A stretch of 64,000 bases of DNA from a bacterium C-53 (GCA_003612525.1 RAZD01000002.1:247001-311000); one strand, 5' to 3'. Shown: positions 25,786-36,280, counted from the first letter of the stretch. The notes: generated from the letters alone by a model not told the origin. Program-made: numbers and translations.

Positions 25786-28700
25786 TTAATCAAGGTCTTC
25801 ATCGTTGATCAGGTTCACGCTGACAAGCGCCGAAACTCCCTTTTCCTGCATTGTAATGCCATACAGACGGTCCGACTTTTCCATTGTGCCCCTTCTGTGG
25901 GTGATCACAATGAACTGTGTGTTCTTCGTCAGTTTCTTTAAATAAGAGGCAAAACGGACGACATTGCTTTCGTCAAGCGCCGCCTCAATCTCGTCAAGCA
26001 GACAGAACGGCGAGGGTTTCATATTCTGAATCGCAAAAAGCAGCGCGATTGCCGTAAGCGCCTTCTCTCCTCCTGACATCTGCATCATATTGACCAGTTT
26101 TTTTCCGGGCGGCTGCGCATGAATCTTGATTCCTGCTTCCAGGACGTCCTCACCCGCAAGCAGTTCAAGCGACCCTTTCCCGCCGCCAAACAATTCCTTA
26201 AATACCTTATCAAACTGCCTTCCAATCTCCGCAAACTGTTCTGTGAACTGCCGGCGCATTGCCTCGTCCAGTTCATCAATAATCGTCTGCAAATCTTCTT
26301 CCGCTGAAAGAATATCATCCCTTTGCACCCGGAGGAACTCATAACGTTCGCTTATATTTCTGTAGTCTTCAATCGCATTTACATTCACATCCCCAAGCTC
26401 GCGTATGGATGTTTTCAAAGCTACAATGTTTTTCTTCATCGCCGGAAGATCACTGTACGCATCATTTTTCATGGAAAGAGCCTGGTTATATGTAATTTCA
26501 TACTCGTTCCACATATAATTCATCTGTGACTCCGAAGATTCGGACAGCTTTTCCCTCTGGCTGCTTAACCGGAATATTTCCTTGTCCAGCGCACTCATTC
26601 GTTCTGATAGTTCTTCGCGTGACTCAAAAAAGTTCTTCTGCTTTTCCGCTGTCTGTTCCTTTTCTTTAAGTTTTTGCTCCAGGATCTCACGGCTGCTGTC
26701 TCTTGTATTCTCCGATGATGCGATCGTCTTTTCAATTTCCTCGATATCTTTCCGCTTCTGCTCTACGTCCTCAGCCGTTGATAAAAGACTTTTTGCAATA
26801 AATTCTTCCTCTTCCCTAAGACGTTCGATCTCCCCGCTGACACGGTCTAAATTGCTCTGTTCATACTCCTGCTTCTGAGCCAGAGCCGCGCCCGAAAGCT
26901 CCAGTTCATTCACCTTTGCCAGACCTTCGGTTTCCAGTGCACGCTTTTCCTCAAGTTCACCAGTCAGTGAATGAATCTGCGCTTCTGTTGTCTGTTCAAG
27001 ATTCTCCGAAACGGAAAGCTCCTCTGCTGCATCCTCTTTGCTCCGTAAGATCTCTTTAATCTGCGCTTCGACTTCCGCTCCTTCCGCCTTTAAGTCCGAA
27101 TATCCTTTCGCAGTCTCCTCTTTTCTCTCTTTCGCCTGGTTTACACTCATTCTGGCCGTATTCTGGCGAATGAACATATCCTGCTGGTCTTCCTTTGCTT
27201 TCTCAATACTCCAGCGCGCTGTTGTACGCGTATTCTTAATCTCCTCCATATCATTTAAAACAGAGTCGATTTCCTTAAGGCATTCTTTTACCTGCCTTTC
27301 AAGCTCATCTATCTCACGTTTTCTTCCAAGAAGATTACTGCTGTTGCGGAACGCACCTCCGGATATTGAGCCTCCCGGATTCAGAGCTTCACCGTTCACT
27401 GTCACGATTCGAAGCTTATGATTGAATTTTTTTGCACAGGCAAGCGCATGGTCAATCGTATCCATCACAATATAGCTTCCAAGCAGATGACTTGCAATGT
27501 TTCTATACTTATCATCTATTTTCACAAGCGTATCCGCCATTCCCAGAACGCCTTCTTCCTTCAACGCCTCAGGCATGTAAAATTCACGGCTTCGGACGCT
27601 TGTGAGAGGCAGAAATGTCGCACGGCCGAGCTTGTTCTCTTTTAGAAAACGTATCATTTTCTTTGCTGTGTCTTCATCCGACGTAACAATGTTCTGAATG
27701 CTGCCGCCGAGCGCTGTTTCGATTGCGGTCTCATATCTGGCATCTACCTGAATAAGATCTGCGACAACGCCGCAGATGCCCTCATTTTCTTCTCTGCGCT
27801 CCATCACTCTTCGGATACTGTTTCCATACCCCTCGTACCGCTCTGTCAGATTTTTGAGTGATTCAAGCTTTGACTTCTTTTCATGATACTTTACCTGACA
27901 GTCCCTGAGCAGCCGGTCTTTCGCTGAAAGCTCCTCTCCCATAAGCGAAAGGCTCTCCTCCATCGAAACAATCTCTTCCTCTTTTTTCCTGATCTGCGCA
28001 TGAATGCTCTCAAGTTCTGCCTCAAGCGTTCCGATTACGTCCTCCTGCTCCGCCTCATCGCTTCTTGCGCGCAAAAGCTTTGAATTCAGTTCCGCTTTGC
28101 GAATGCCCGCCTGTTCCAGCATCGTATCAAAACGTCCCAGCTTTGCCTTGATCGTAGATCGTTCATTTAAGGCATCAAGAATCGTATTTTTCTGACGCTC
28201 GATCTCTGCGCTCAGCGTTTCGATCTCCTGCTGTACTTTAAGCAGCGCATCCCTTTGTTCATCACGGGCCTGTAAGGACTCCCCGACTGCAAGATCTATT
28301 TCTTCTTTATTTTTTAATATATTGAATAATTCCGCCTCTTTTGACTGTAAATCACTGCGTACGGTTTCCTGGCGGTTTTTCAGATGCTCGTCGCTTAAAT
28401 GCGCGGAATGAATCTGCTCTTTTAAAACGTTGATCTGTCCTTCCAGTTTCCCTTTCAGAAGGTCGGTATCGGACAACTCCATACGTTTTGCATCAATTAC
28501 CGCATCGAGTTCCGAAAGCGCTTCCTGAAGCTTCTCGTACTCCGACTTCGTATTGTTATACCGCTCCGTCGTATCCTCAAAGTCAGCGCTTGCAATCTTA
28601 TGTTTCTCTTCAACCGCCAGAAGCTGTTCCCTGATGCGTTCCGTCTCAAGCAGGAACATATTCACATCCAGAGTCTTTAATTCCTCTTTCTTTTTCAGGT

Positions 28701-29343
28701 ATATTTTTGCGGTTTCCGACTGCTTCTCCAAAGGCCCAATCTGCTTTTCCAGTTCACTCAGGATATCATTGATACGGACCAGATTGTTCTTTTCATCTTC
28801 CAGTTTTTTCTGCGCCGTCGCTTTCCTGCGCTTGAATTTTACAATCCCCGCCGCCTCATCGAAAAGCTCCCTGCGTTCCTCCGGCTTCCCCGACAAAATC
28901 CTGTCAATCTGCCCCTGTCCGATAATCGAATACCCCTCTTTTCCGATCCCGGTATCATAAAATAACTCGTTAATATCTTTCAAACGACAGTTTGTCCCAT
29001 TCATCAGATATTCGCTCTCGCCGGAACGGTATACACGCCTTGCTACGGTAACCTCCTCATACTCAATGGCAAGCTGATGATCGGAATTGTCAAGTGTGAT
29101 CGCCACATACGCATATCCCAGCGGTTTCCTGCTTTCCGTGCCTGAGAAAATGACATCCTGCATGCTGGCTCCCCGAAGCTGGCGCGCACTCTGCTCTCCC
29201 AGTACCCATCTCACCGCATCTGCGACATTACTTTTGCCGCTGCCGTTTGGTCCCACAATCCCGGTGATTCCATTGTGAAACCGGAAATTGATTTTATTTG
29301 CAAAGGATTTAAACCCGTGCACTTCTATGCTTTTTAAATACAT
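25786..29343 (-). CDS. smc: Chromosome segregation protein SMC
   Basis: Condensin ATPase of 1185 residues. Walker A GPNGSGKSN (about 32-40), two long coiled coils (about 170-480 and 680-1000), a hinge (about 500-660, with GYGNSIRRVMERRE and LGRATFLPL), signature MSGGEKALTAIAL and Walker B FCLLDEIEAALDE. Its start overlaps the rnc stop codon by 10 nt. The scpA and scpB partners are not in this window. Confidence 0.99.
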   Translation of the reverse strand: MYLKSIEVHGFKSFANKINFRFHNGITGIVGPNGSGKSNVADAVRWVLGEQSARQLRGASMQDVIFSGTESRKPLGYAYVAITLDNSDHQLAIEYEEVTVARRVYRSGESEYLMNGTNCRLKDINELFYDTGIGKEGYSIIGQGQIDRILSGKPEERRELFDEAAGIVKFKRRKATAQKKLEDEKNNLVRINDILSELEKQIGPLEKQSETAKIYLKKKEELKTLDVNMFLLETERIREQLLAVEEKHKIASADFEDTTERYNNTKSEYEKLQEALSELDAVIDAKRMELSDTDLLKGKLEGQINVLKEQIHSAHLSDEHLKNRQETVRSDLQSKEAELFNILKNKEEIDLAVGESLQARDEQRDALLKVQQEIETLSAEIERQKNTILDALNERSTIKAKLGRFDTMLEQAGIRKAELNSKLLRARSDEAEQEDVIGTLEAELESIHAQIRKKEEEIVSMEESLSLMGEELSAKDRLLRDCQVKYHEKKSKLESLKNLTERYEGYGNSIRRVMERREENEGICGVVADLIQVDARYETAIETALGGSIQNIVTSDEDTAKKMIRFLKENKLGRATFLPLTSVRSREFYMPEALKEEGVLGMADTLVKIDDKYRNIASHLLGSYIVMDTIDHALACAKKFNHKLRIVTVNGEALNPGGSISGGAFRNSSNLLGRKREIDELERQVKECLKEIDSVLNDMEEIKNTRTTARWSIEKAKEDQQDMFIRQNTARMSVNQAKERKEETAKGYSDLKAEGAEVEAQIKEILRSKEDAAEELSVSENLEQTTEAQIHSLTGELEEKRALETEGLAKVNELELSGAALAQKQEYEQSNLDRVSGEIERLREEEEFIAKSLLSTAEDVEQKRKDIEEIEKTIASSENTRDSSREILEQKLKEKEQTAEKQKNFFESREELSERMSALDKEIFRLSSQREKLSESSESQMNYMWNEYEITYNQALSMKNDAYSDLPAMKKNIVALKTSIRELGDVNVNAIEDYRNISERYEFLRVQRDDILSAEEDLQTIIDELDEAMRRQFTEQFAEIGRQFDKVFKELFGGGKGSLELLAGEDVLEAGIKIHAQPPGKKLVNMMQMSGGEKALTAIALLFAIQNMKPSPFCLLDEIEAALDESNVVRFASYLKKLTKNTQFIVITHRRGTMEKSDRLYGITMQEKGVSALVSVNLINDEDLD

Positions 29344-30044
29344 AAATCAGAATTTCCCCCGTCCTTCATTCTCAAAAGAATTTCGTATGCGGCCTTCTGT
29401 TCAGCCGCCTTTTTTGTCCTGCCGCTCCCCTTTGAGTATGGCCGGTCGTCTATGAAAGCTTCCACCGTAAAAATCTTGTCATGATCGGGTCCGCTCTCCT
29501 CAATCACTCTGTAGGATACTGCTTTTCCATGTTCCTGGACTTTTTCCTGCAGGATAGTTTTACTATCATAAAAGAGCGCCTTATGTTCCAGATCATTCAG
29601 TACGAATTTACAGATAAACTCTTTTGCATTAGTAAAGCCACCATCCAGATAAACAGCGCCTATGATCGCTTCAAATACATCCGAAATGATATTCTCTTTA
29701 TCCCTGCCGTGCGTCATCTCCTCACCTTTTCCAAGAAGAAGAAAATCCCTGATTTTTATCTCCGATGCGCAAAATGCCAGCGTCGGGCCACACACGAGAC
29801 TGGCCCTCATCTTCGTCATCTGTCCCTCTTTTAAATCAGGATAATTACGGAACAGAAAATCACTGACCGTAAGCTCCAAAACAGCATCCCCCAGAAATTC
29901 CAGACGCTCATAATCCTGCGTCTTATTAATCTTTCGTTCATTTGCATAAGAACTGTGCGTAAGCGCCTGTGTCAGAAGACCTCGATCACAAAACGCATAT
30001 CCAATTCTTTTCTCCAATTCCTCAACCGGATACCTACTGTCCAT
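29334..30044 (-). CDS. rnc: Ribonuclease III
   Basis: Double-strand-specific endoribonuclease of 236 residues that processes rRNA precursors and structured leaders. The catalytic signature ERLEFLGDAVLEL (about 45-57) and the C-terminal double-stranded RNA-binding domain (about 165-232) are intact. GGAGG lies 6 nt before the start. Given the many hairpin leaders in this window, it is a candidate processing enzyme, which is inference. Confidence 0.98.
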   Translation of the reverse strand: MDSRYPVEELEKRIGYAFCDRGLLTQALTHSSYANERKINKTQDYERLEFLGDAVLELTVSDFLFRNYPDLKEGQMTKMRASLVCGPTLAFCASEIKIRDFLLLGKGEEMTHGRDKENIISDVFEAIIGAVYLDGGFTNAKEFICKFVLNDLEHKALFYDSKTILQEKVQEHGKAVSYRVIEESGPDHDKIFTVEAFIDDRPYSKGSGRTKKAAEQKAAYEILLRMKDGGNSDLCI

Positions 30045-30152
30045 TCAAACCTCCATACCGCCACTTCCCGGCAGCTAAATCGAGATGAAAAAGCTGCCGC
30101 AAGAATCGCTCTGTACGACAGCCCATCCACATTCGTTTTTATGTCTCTGTAT

Positions 30153-30392
30153 TCAGCCCAGAGCGCTTTTAATCTGTTCCACCGCATCTCCCACGGTTAC
30201 AATCTTCTCCGCCTCTTCAGAGGCAATCTCAATATCAAACTCTTCCTCAATTCCCATAATAATCTGGAACACATCAAGGGAATCAGCTCCCAGATCATCC
30301 GTAAATGTAGTTTCCATCTTGATCTCGTCTACATCTACATTCAATACTTCGGCAATAATCTTTTGCAGTTTTTCAAATTCCATTTTTTTCAT
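30153..30392 (-). CDS. acpP: Acyl carrier protein
   Basis: Acidic carrier protein of 79 residues; the phosphopantetheine serine is in [10 protein letters not shown] (S37). It carries growing acyl chains for fatty-acid synthesis and supplies acyl-ACP to PlsX. The start follows AAGGAAGG. A 109-nt gap separates it from rnc downstream. Confidence 0.98.
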   Translation of the reverse strand: MKKMEFEKLQKIIAEVLNVDVDEIKMETTFTDDLGADSLDVFQIIMGIEEEFDIEIASEEAEKIVTVGDAVEQIKSALG

Positions 30393-30417
30393 CCTTCCTT
30401 AAAAAATTTTATGGTTC

Positions 30418-31446
30418 TTATTCATCCCCAAGTCTGATCTTTTCTTTTATTTTTTCATTGATTTTCTGCTCTTTGAAAGTAACGCACTGATAAATCGAAT
30501 TTGTTACTTCCTTTGCCTTTGCATTACCGTGGGTTTTCACCACCAGTCCGTTTAACCCCAGAAGCGGAGCCCCGCCATACTCGCTGGCAGTAAACCTTTT
30601 CAAAGTTTTTTTCAAATCATTTTTAATCAGCGCCGCACCAATCTTACTCTTCAGCGAAACCGTAATCCCTTTTTTCACTTCATCAATCAGCACTGCCCCG
30701 ACCCCTTCATACATCTTAAGCGCCACATTCCCCGAAAACGCCTCGCATACGACAATATCCGCCGCACCGCCCGGAATATCCCTAGCTTCCACGCTTCCGA
30801 TAAAATGAATGTCCGGACAATTCTGCAATAGCGGAAATGTTTCTTTTACCAGCATATTGCCTTTGTCTTCCTCCGCCCCGATGTTCAGAATTCCCACCTT
30901 CGGATTCCTGATGCCGATCACATACTCCATATAAATGGAACCCATTTTTGCAAACTGCACAAGATGTGAAGGCCTTGCATCCACATTTGCGCCACAGTCA
31001 ATCAGAAGAGAATTCCCTTTTGCCGTAGGAATCAACGGCGCAAGCGGCGGTCTCTCCACTCCCTTGATTCTGCCGACGATAAACTGTCCGCCGACAAGTA
31101 CCGCGCCTGAACTGCCTGCCGATACAAAAGCATCACAGATACCGTCCTTTACCAGTTTCTGTCCTACCACTATGGAAGAATCTTTCTTCTTGCGGATTGC
31201 CATAACCGGAGGTTCCGCTGTCTCAATCACTTCTGTTGCAGGGACAATCTCTACGCGGCTTTTATCATAAGACAAACCTGCCAGAGCATCCTCAACTGCT
31301 TCCTGCCGTCCTACCAGAAAAACTTTGATATTTTCTTTCCCGTTGACTGCGTCTATGGCGCCCTTCACAATTTCTGAAGGTGCATTATCTCCACCCATTG
31401 CATCTACTGCAACATTCACCATAGAACCGTTTTCTTTCTCCTGCAT
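30418..31446 (-). CDS. plsX: Phosphate acyltransferase PlsX
   Basis: Converts acyl-ACP to acyl-phosphate, the donor for PlsY. Product 342 residues from the ATG at 31446 (GGAG 7 nt upstream); MVNVAVDAMGGDNAP at 31422 is the alternative start. The family segments VAVDAMGGDNAPSEIVKGA, SAGSSGAVLVGGQF and GNVALKMYEGVG are intact. It is the first gene after a separate promoter flanked by 14-bp direct repeats; acpP follows 25 nt downstream. Confidence 0.96.
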   Translation of the reverse strand: MQEKENGSMVNVAVDAMGGDNAPSEIVKGAIDAVNGKENIKVFLVGRQEAVEDALAGLSYDKSRVEIVPATEVIETAEPPVMAIRKKKDSSIVVGQKLVKDGICDAFVSAGSSGAVLVGGQFIVGRIKGVERPPLAPLIPTAKGNSLLIDCGANVDARPSHLVQFAKMGSIYMEYVIGIRNPKVGILNIGAEEDKGNMLVKETFPLLQNCPDIHFIGSVEARDIPGGAADIVVCEAFSGNVALKMYEGVGAVLIDEVKKGITVSLKSKIGAALIKNDLKKTLKRFTASEYGGAPLLGLNGLVVKTHGNAKAKEVTNSIYQCVTFKEQKINEKIKEKIRLGDE

Positions 31447-31507
31447 CACATCGCTCCATTTCCAGATTATCAGACCGTTTCTGTCATCCGTGGCCTTATC
31501 ATTTATA

Positions 31508-31549
31508 ACTATACAAGACCTCTTTCTAAAAATCAACCTCTTTCTAAAA
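31508..31549 (-). promoter_or_regulatory. plsX promoter flanked by 14-bp direct repeats
   Basis: Minus strand: TTGATT (31531-31536), 17 nt, TATAGT (31508-31513). On the plus strand, ACCTCTTTCTAAAA occurs at 31518-31531 and 31536-31549, an 18-bp period, one copy in the spacer and one upstream of the -35 box. This layout suits a regulator site. It does not resemble the FapR palindrome I know. Confidence 0.7.
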
Positions 31550-31590
31550 TGCAGTGCATTTTTATTCCATACGTCGCATTTTGCCCGCAC

Positions 31591-31622
31591 AAAAAGAAAG
31601 ACTTTCCGGTTTCCCGAAAAGT
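31591..31622 (-). terminator. Terminator after rpmF
   Basis: 9-bp stem ACTTTTCGG / CCGGAAAGT (one G-U) with a GAAA tetraloop, followed on the minus strand by CTTTCTTTTT. It separates yceD-rpmF from plsX. Confidence 0.8.
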
Positions 31623-31643
31623 CCTGTCTGCTCAAACCGCATG

Positions 31644-31823
31644 TTAATCTACGGAGATGATCTCTCTTTTATTGTAGCTTCCACAAGCTTTACAAACTCT
31701 GTGAGGCATCATCAAAGCGCCGCATTTACTGCATTTTACAAGATTAGGAGCAGTCATCTTCCAATTTGCTCTTCTTTTATCTCTTCTTGCTTTTGAAGAT
31801 TTATTCTTGGGACAAATAGACAT
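31644..31823 (-). CDS. rpmF: 50S ribosomal protein L32
   Basis: Ribosomal protein of 59 residues, reading MSICPKNKSSKARRDKRRAN at the N-terminus. The zinc ribbon is complete: C31-x2-C34 and C44-x2-C47. AAGGAGG precedes the start. The usual yceD-rpmF-plsX order is kept, with 2 nt between yceD and the rpmF start. Confidence 0.97.
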   Translation of the reverse strand: MSICPKNKSSKARRDKRRANWKMTAPNLVKCSKCGALMMPHRVCKACGSYNKREIISVD

Positions 31824-31825
31824 CG

Positions 31826-32356
31826 TTACACCTCCTTAACTGTTCCATTAAAAATATCTTTAATGGCCGCCATCCGTGGATCGTACTCCTGCTGGTCACA
31901 GTCGCACATCCCTTCATTCAGATTTTGACCACACTTTCTGCAAATCCCTTTACAATCTGGCTTACACAGGATTTTCGCCGGCCAGTTCATCAAAATCTCA
32001 TGGTACAAAAGTTTTTCAGCATCAAGCTGATATCCCTCTAAGTAATCCGCTTCGTCAAGAGCTTCCTGCCTGTCCTCCGCTGACTGGGCCAGGTTCAACT
32101 CCTGAGTAAAATGAACCGGAATCTTTACCGTCACATCATCCAGACATCTGTCGCATGGAACCATAAGGCAAATAAATCCCTCCGCCTCCACACATACATG
32201 ATCGCACCCGGTATTGGATAATTTCCACCGAACCGGCTTCTTTTCCACTACTGAAAAAGTCCCCATTCGATTTTTCACCTCGGTAAGCTCAGGCTCCATT
32301 GCCATCTCCACAACTTTTCCTTCCGTATTGCTTACACCCGATAGATTGATAAACAT
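31826..32356 (-). CDS. yceD: YceD family protein (DUF177)
   Basis: Protein of 176 residues, co-transcribed with rpmF and implicated in 23S rRNA or large-subunit metabolism. The domain has the conserved C-x2-C of VPCDRCLDDV, plus an additional C-terminal Cys cluster (LCKPDCKGICRKCG then CDCD). AGGAG precedes the start, and a perfect consensus promoter lies 44 nt upstream. Confidence 0.93.
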   Translation of the reverse strand: MFINLSGVSNTEGKVVEMAMEPELTEVKNRMGTFSVVEKKPVRWKLSNTGCDHVCVEAEGFICLMVPCDRCLDDVTVKIPVHFTQELNLAQSAEDRQEALDEADYLEGYQLDAEKLLYHEILMNWPAKILCKPDCKGICRKCGQNLNEGMCDCDQQEYDPRMAAIKDIFNGTVKEV

Positions 32357-32399
32357 AGGAAATCTCCTGTTATGCTGCCAAACTTTTCATACGGTGACA

Positions 32400-32428
32400 A
32401 TTATACCTATTGGGTAAAGATTTGTCAA
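32400..32428 (-). promoter_or_regulatory. Consensus sigma-A promoter for yceD-rpmF
   Basis: Minus strand: TTGACA (32423-32428), 17 nt, TATAAT (32400-32405), an exact consensus. Confidence 0.92.
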
Positions 32429-32475
32429 TTGTTTTTGTAAAAATTTCAGAACATTTTGCAGTACTCTGCCATATC

Positions 32476-33477
32476 TTAAATTAACTGCGCCTGCACGCAG
32501 GTCAGTGCCACAACACCCACGATATCACTCGGACTGCAGCCTCTCGACAAGTCATTTACCGGCCTCGCCAGCCCTTGCAGCATCGGGCCGTACGCTTCCG
32601 CCTTCGCCAGACGTTCCACAAGTTTGTAGGATATATTTCCAGAATCAAGATTCGGGAAAATAAGTACGTTTGCATGGCCGGCCACCTCACTGCCGGGCGC
32701 TTTTGTCTTTGCTACGGCCGGAACAAGCGCAGCATCGGTCTGTAATTCACCGTCAAGACATAGGTGCGGATATTTTTCGTGTGCAATGCGCGTTGCTTCC
32801 GTCACCTTATCCACTAAAGCATGTTTTGCGCTTCCTTTTGTGGAGTGGGAAAGCATGGCGATAATCGGTTTCGCACCGATCAGGCTCTTGAAACTTCTTG
32901 CGCTTGTATCGGCAATTGCAGCAAGTTCCGACGGATTCGGGTCCTGATTCAATCCACAGTCTGCAAACAGAAATGTTCCTTTCTCCCCAAAATCACAGTT
33001 CGGCACATCGAGAACAAAAAAGCCGGACACCATCTCAACCCCCGGAGCCGTTCTCAGAATCTGAAGGGAGGGTCTCAATACGTCTGCCGTAGCATGGCAT
33101 GCACCTGCAACCATTCCGTCCGCATCCGAACATTTCACCATCATAACGCCAAACATAAGATAATTTGTCAGAAGCTCTTCCCTTGCACGCTCCAGCGTCA
33201 TGCCTTTTTCTTTTCTGAGATTGTAGAGCATCTCTACATATACATCCAGCTTCTCACTGTTGTCAGGATCAATCACCTTCACGCCCTCAAGATTCACTTC
33301 AAGCCAGTTTGCACCGTCCATGATCTTCTCTTCTTTTCCGACCATAACAATTTTTGCAATTCCTTCTTCCATAATCTTTGCTGCCGCAATCAGCGTCCTT
33401 CTGTCATTGGACTCAGGAAGTACAATTGTCTTTTTATCCTGTTTTGCCCTTGCTTTAATTGTTTCAATGAATGACAT
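32476..33477 (-). CDS. pta: Phosphate acetyltransferase
   Basis: Interconverts acetyl-CoA and acetyl phosphate, the step before acetate kinase in fermentative ATP formation. Single-domain Pta of 333 residues with IVLPESNDRRTLIAA, DGMVAGACHATADVLRP and the C-terminal GLARPVNDLSRGCS. AAGGAGG lies before the start. ackA is not in the window; the next minus-strand gene downstream is yceD, with its own promoter. Confidence 0.97.
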   Translation of the reverse strand: MSFIETIKARAKQDKKTIVLPESNDRRTLIAAAKIMEEGIAKIVMVGKEEKIMDGANWLEVNLEGVKVIDPDNSEKLDVYVEMLYNLRKEKGMTLERAREELLTNYLMFGVMMVKCSDADGMVAGACHATADVLRPSLQILRTAPGVEMVSGFFVLDVPNCDFGEKGTFLFADCGLNQDPNPSELAAIADTSARSFKSLIGAKPIIAMLSHSTKGSAKHALVDKVTEATRIAHEKYPHLCLDGELQTDAALVPAVAKTKAPGSEVAGHANVLIFPNLDSGNISYKLVERLAKAEAYGPMLQGLARPVNDLSRGCSPSDIVGVVALTCVQAQLI

Positions 33478-33629
33478 TTCTTTTCCTCCTTATGCGCCTT
33501 TTTCATTATATAGAATGTATCTCGTACATCCGAAATTCTCCTTGTAAATTTTCTGCCAGACCGCCCAGATATAATCGCGTGTAATATATTTGCGGTCAAT
33601 CGCGGATAAACCATACTTAAGTATACACT

Positions 33630-33658
33630 TTGCATAAAATCATTTCAAGTGGTACTAT
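33630..33658 (+). promoter_or_regulatory. Promoter for tmcAL
   Basis: TTGCAT (33630-33635), 17 nt, TACTAT (33653-33658), about 40 nt before the tmcAL start. A 12-bp palindrome ATACTTAAGTAT lies at 33613-33624, just upstream. Confidence 0.6.
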
Positions 33659-33698
33659 TAAGAATAGCCAAATTCTCATGATTATGGAAAGGACATTT

Positions 33699-34934
33699 AT
33701 GAAAACAGCAGGAATCATTGCAGAGTATAACCCATTCCACAACGGCCACAGCTATCATATCCGGGAAACACGCAGAATCACAGGCGCAGATTATATCATT
33801 GTCGTTATGAGCGGCGATTTCTGCCAGCGCGGAATTCCAGCCATTTCGGATAAATATCTGCGCGCTGAAATGGCGCTTGAAAACGGCGCTGACCTCGTTC
33901 TGGAGCTCCCGGTACGTTTTTCCACCGCCAGTGCGGAATTTTTTGCCTATGGCGCCATCGCCATCTTAAACGGAATCGGCGTCACAGACGCCCTGTGTTT
34001 TGGAAGCGAATGCAGCAACATTTCCGCTTTATCAGAAATTGCAGATATACTTCTTCATGAGCCGGACGATTTTAAAACCGCTTTAAAAGAACACTTAAAG
34101 AATGGATTATCTTATCCAAAGGCAAGGGAACTTGCAATCCTGTCCCTTCCCCGCTTCCAGGAGAAAAAAAAGGGATTGAGCGGCCTCCTGTCTTCCCCAA
34201 ACAACATACTGGCCATTGAGTATCTGAAAGCGCTGAAAAAGCTTGGCAGTCCAATCCGTCCGTATACCATTCTGCGCCGCGGCGCCGGATACCATGATCT
34301 TGGATCAGATCATATGTTTTCATCGGCAGCGGGCATCCGCGCCCAGATTTCCCGCCGGGATACAGCCTGCCTTTCTGTACCGGAATCGGTATCGGATCTG
34401 CTGAAAGCGCACGATCAAAAGACATTCCCGGTATTTCCCGATGATTTTTCCGATATGCTCCACTATCGTCTGTTGCTGCAAAAAGACAGCGGATTCGCTC
34501 AGTTTCAGGACAGTTCCGATACACTCTCAGACAAGATCAAAAAACGGTTGTATGATTTTGAATCTTTTTCTTCCTTCGCGGAAATTTTAAAATCAAAGGA
34601 AGTAACGCATTCAAGGATCAGCCGCCTTCTTACACATATTCTGCTTGATCTGAAGACCAAAGATTTAAACCAGTATATGGAAGCCGGCGGAATCGGCTGT
34701 GTACGCATCCTGGGCTTTCGCGAAGACGCTTCGCAGCTTCTCACCGCCATGAAAAAAAGGAGCGCACTTACGCTCCTCAGCAGACTCTCCGATGCGGACA
34801 CCGTCCTTTCACCTTCCGATCAGAAGATGATGAAAGAAACGGTTCTCTCCTCACATATTTATCAGGCGGCCGTATCGGGCAAGTTTGGATATAAATTCAG
34901 AAATGAGTTCAGCCGTCAGTTCTTAAAGCTGTGA
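33699..34934 (+). CDS. tmcAL: tRNA(Met) cytidine acetate ligase
   Basis: ATP-dependent enzyme that acetylates C34 of elongator tRNA-Met, in Firmicutes lacking TmcA. Product 411 residues. Nucleotidyltransferase motif HxGH in NPFHNGH (about 12-18), [15 protein letters not shown], and [12 protein letters not shown] are present. It begins at [11 protein letters not shown], after GGAAAGG. It is convergent with the PFL gene: their coding ends overlap by 19 nt. Confidence 0.92.
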   Translation: MKTAGIIAEYNPFHNGHSYHIRETRRITGADYIIVVMSGDFCQRGIPAISDKYLRAEMALENGADLVLELPVRFSTASAEFFAYGAIAILNGIGVTDALCFGSECSNISALSEIADILLHEPDDFKTALKEHLKNGLSYPKARELAILSLPRFQEKKKGLSGLLSSPNNILAIEYLKALKKLGSPIRPYTILRRGAGYHDLGSDHMFSSAAGIRAQISRRDTACLSVPESVSDLLKAHDQKTFPVFPDDFSDMLHYRLLLQKDSGFAQFQDSSDTLSDKIKKRLYDFESFSSFAEILKSKEVTHSRISRLLTHILLDLKTKDLNQYMEAGGIGCVRILGFREDASQLLTAMKKRSALTLLSRLSDADTVLSPSDQKMMKETVLSSHIYQAAVSGKFGYKFRNEFSRQFLKL

Positions 34935-36280
34935 ATAGGCGCCGGAATTCTGCCGCCGCGGTTGATAAATGCGTCACAGGAGAATGAATTGACAGGCATA
35001 ACCGGCGCATATCCGAACAGTCCACCAAATTCCACCTTATCCCCGACTTCCTTGCCGATGGCCGGAATAATACGCACAGCCGTTGTTTTCTGATTGATCA
35101 TTCCGATCGCCATCTCATCTGCGATAATTCCTGAAATGGAGGAGGCTTTCGTATCTCCCGGAACGGCAATCATGTCAAGACCCACCGAGCAGACACAGGT
35201 CATCGCTTCAAGCTTCTCAAGTGTAAGCGCCCCTGCCTGAACCGCGTCAATCATTCCCTGGTCTTCGCTGACCGGAATAAACGCACCGGACAGACCGCCC
35301 ACATAAGAAGATGCCATCACGCCGCCTTTTTTCACCTGGTCATTTAACAGTGCAAGCGCCGCAGTCGTTCCGGGCGCTCCCGCATGCTCCAGACCAATTT
35401 CACACAGAATATCCGCCACACTGTCACCGATCGCAGGAGTCGGCGCAAGCGACAAATCCACGATGCCAAACGGTATGGAAAGACGTCTTGAAGCCTCTTT
35501 TGCCACCAGCTGTCCGACACGCGTCACCTTAAACGCCGTCTTCTTAATGGTCTCGCAAAGAACCTCAAAATTCTCTCCTCTTACCTTGCTAAGCGCATTC
35601 TTCACAACCCCGGGACCGCTGACGCCTACATTGATTACGGCATCCGCCTCCGTAACCCCATGAAAAGCTCCTGCCATAAATGGATTATCATCCGGTGCAT
35701 TGCAGAACACGACAAGTTTCATGCAGGCAAGCGAATCTTTCTCCTTTGTAGCCTCCGCTGTCTGCAAAATAATTTCACCCATCAGCTTTACGCCATCCAT
35801 ATTGATTCCGGTCTTCGTCGAACCAAGATTTATGGAACTGCATACCCGGTCGGTGCGCTTAAGCGCCTCCGGAATTGACCGTATCAGAAGCTCATCTGCC
35901 CTCGACATCCCTTTCGAAACAAGCGCAGAATATCCGCCGATCAAATTCACTCCCACTGCTTTTGCCGCCGCGTCCAGCGTATCGGCAATTGTGGCAAAAT
36001 CATCCGGACATTTGCATGCCGCCGCGCCGATCATCGCAATCGGAGTCACGGATATCCGCTTATTCACAATCGGAATCCCGTATTCCTTTTCGATATCATT
36101 TCCTGCTTTTACAAGATTTTGCGCTACTGTCGTAATCTTATCATAAATATTTTTATTCAATTTCGTCAGATCCGAATCAATACAATCAAGAAGGCTGATT
36201 CCAAGCGTAATCGTGCGCACATCAAGATTTTCCTTCTCAATCATTTCATTCGTCTCTTCCACCTCAAAACGATTTATCAT
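34916..36280 (-). CDS. PFL family protein (UPF0210/DUF711)
   Basis: Protein of 454 residues with the UPF0210 pattern ([14 protein letters not shown], a Gly/Ala-rich core with [12 protein letters not shown], and a C-terminal [16 protein letters not shown]). Related by fold to pyruvate formate-lyase-like glycyl-radical proteins in annotation only; there is no catalytic evidence for a radical role here. It is almost always preceded by the ACT protein, as here. Start at 36280 after GGAGG; a repeated hairpin leader sits just upstream. Confidence 0.88.
   Translation of the reverse strand: MINRFEVEETNEMIEKENLDVRTITLGISLLDCIDSDLTKLNKNIYDKITTVAQNLVKAGNDIEKEYGIPIVNKRISVTPIAMIGAAACKCPDDFATIADTLDAAAKAVGVNLIGGYSALVSKGMSRADELLIRSIPEALKRTDRVCSSINLGSTKTGINMDGVKLMGEIILQTAEATKEKDSLACMKLVVFCNAPDDNPFMAGAFHGVTEADAVINVGVSGPGVVKNALSKVRGENFEVLCETIKKTAFKVTRVGQLVAKEASRRLSIPFGIVDLSLAPTPAIGDSVADILCEIGLEHAGAPGTTAALALLNDQVKKGGVMASSYVGGLSGAFIPVSEDQGMIDAVQAGALTLEKLEAMTCVCSVGLDMIAVPGDTKASSISGIIADEMAIGMINQKTTAVRIIPAIGKEVGDKVEFGGLFGYAPVMPVNSFSCDAFINRGGRIPAPIHSFKN

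Noticed and set aside
33613..33624. 12-bp palindrome ATACTTAAGTAT as an operator
   Set aside because: It may be a site, but it is A/T-rich and isolated, with no second copy or family link; noted only beside the tmcAL promoter.
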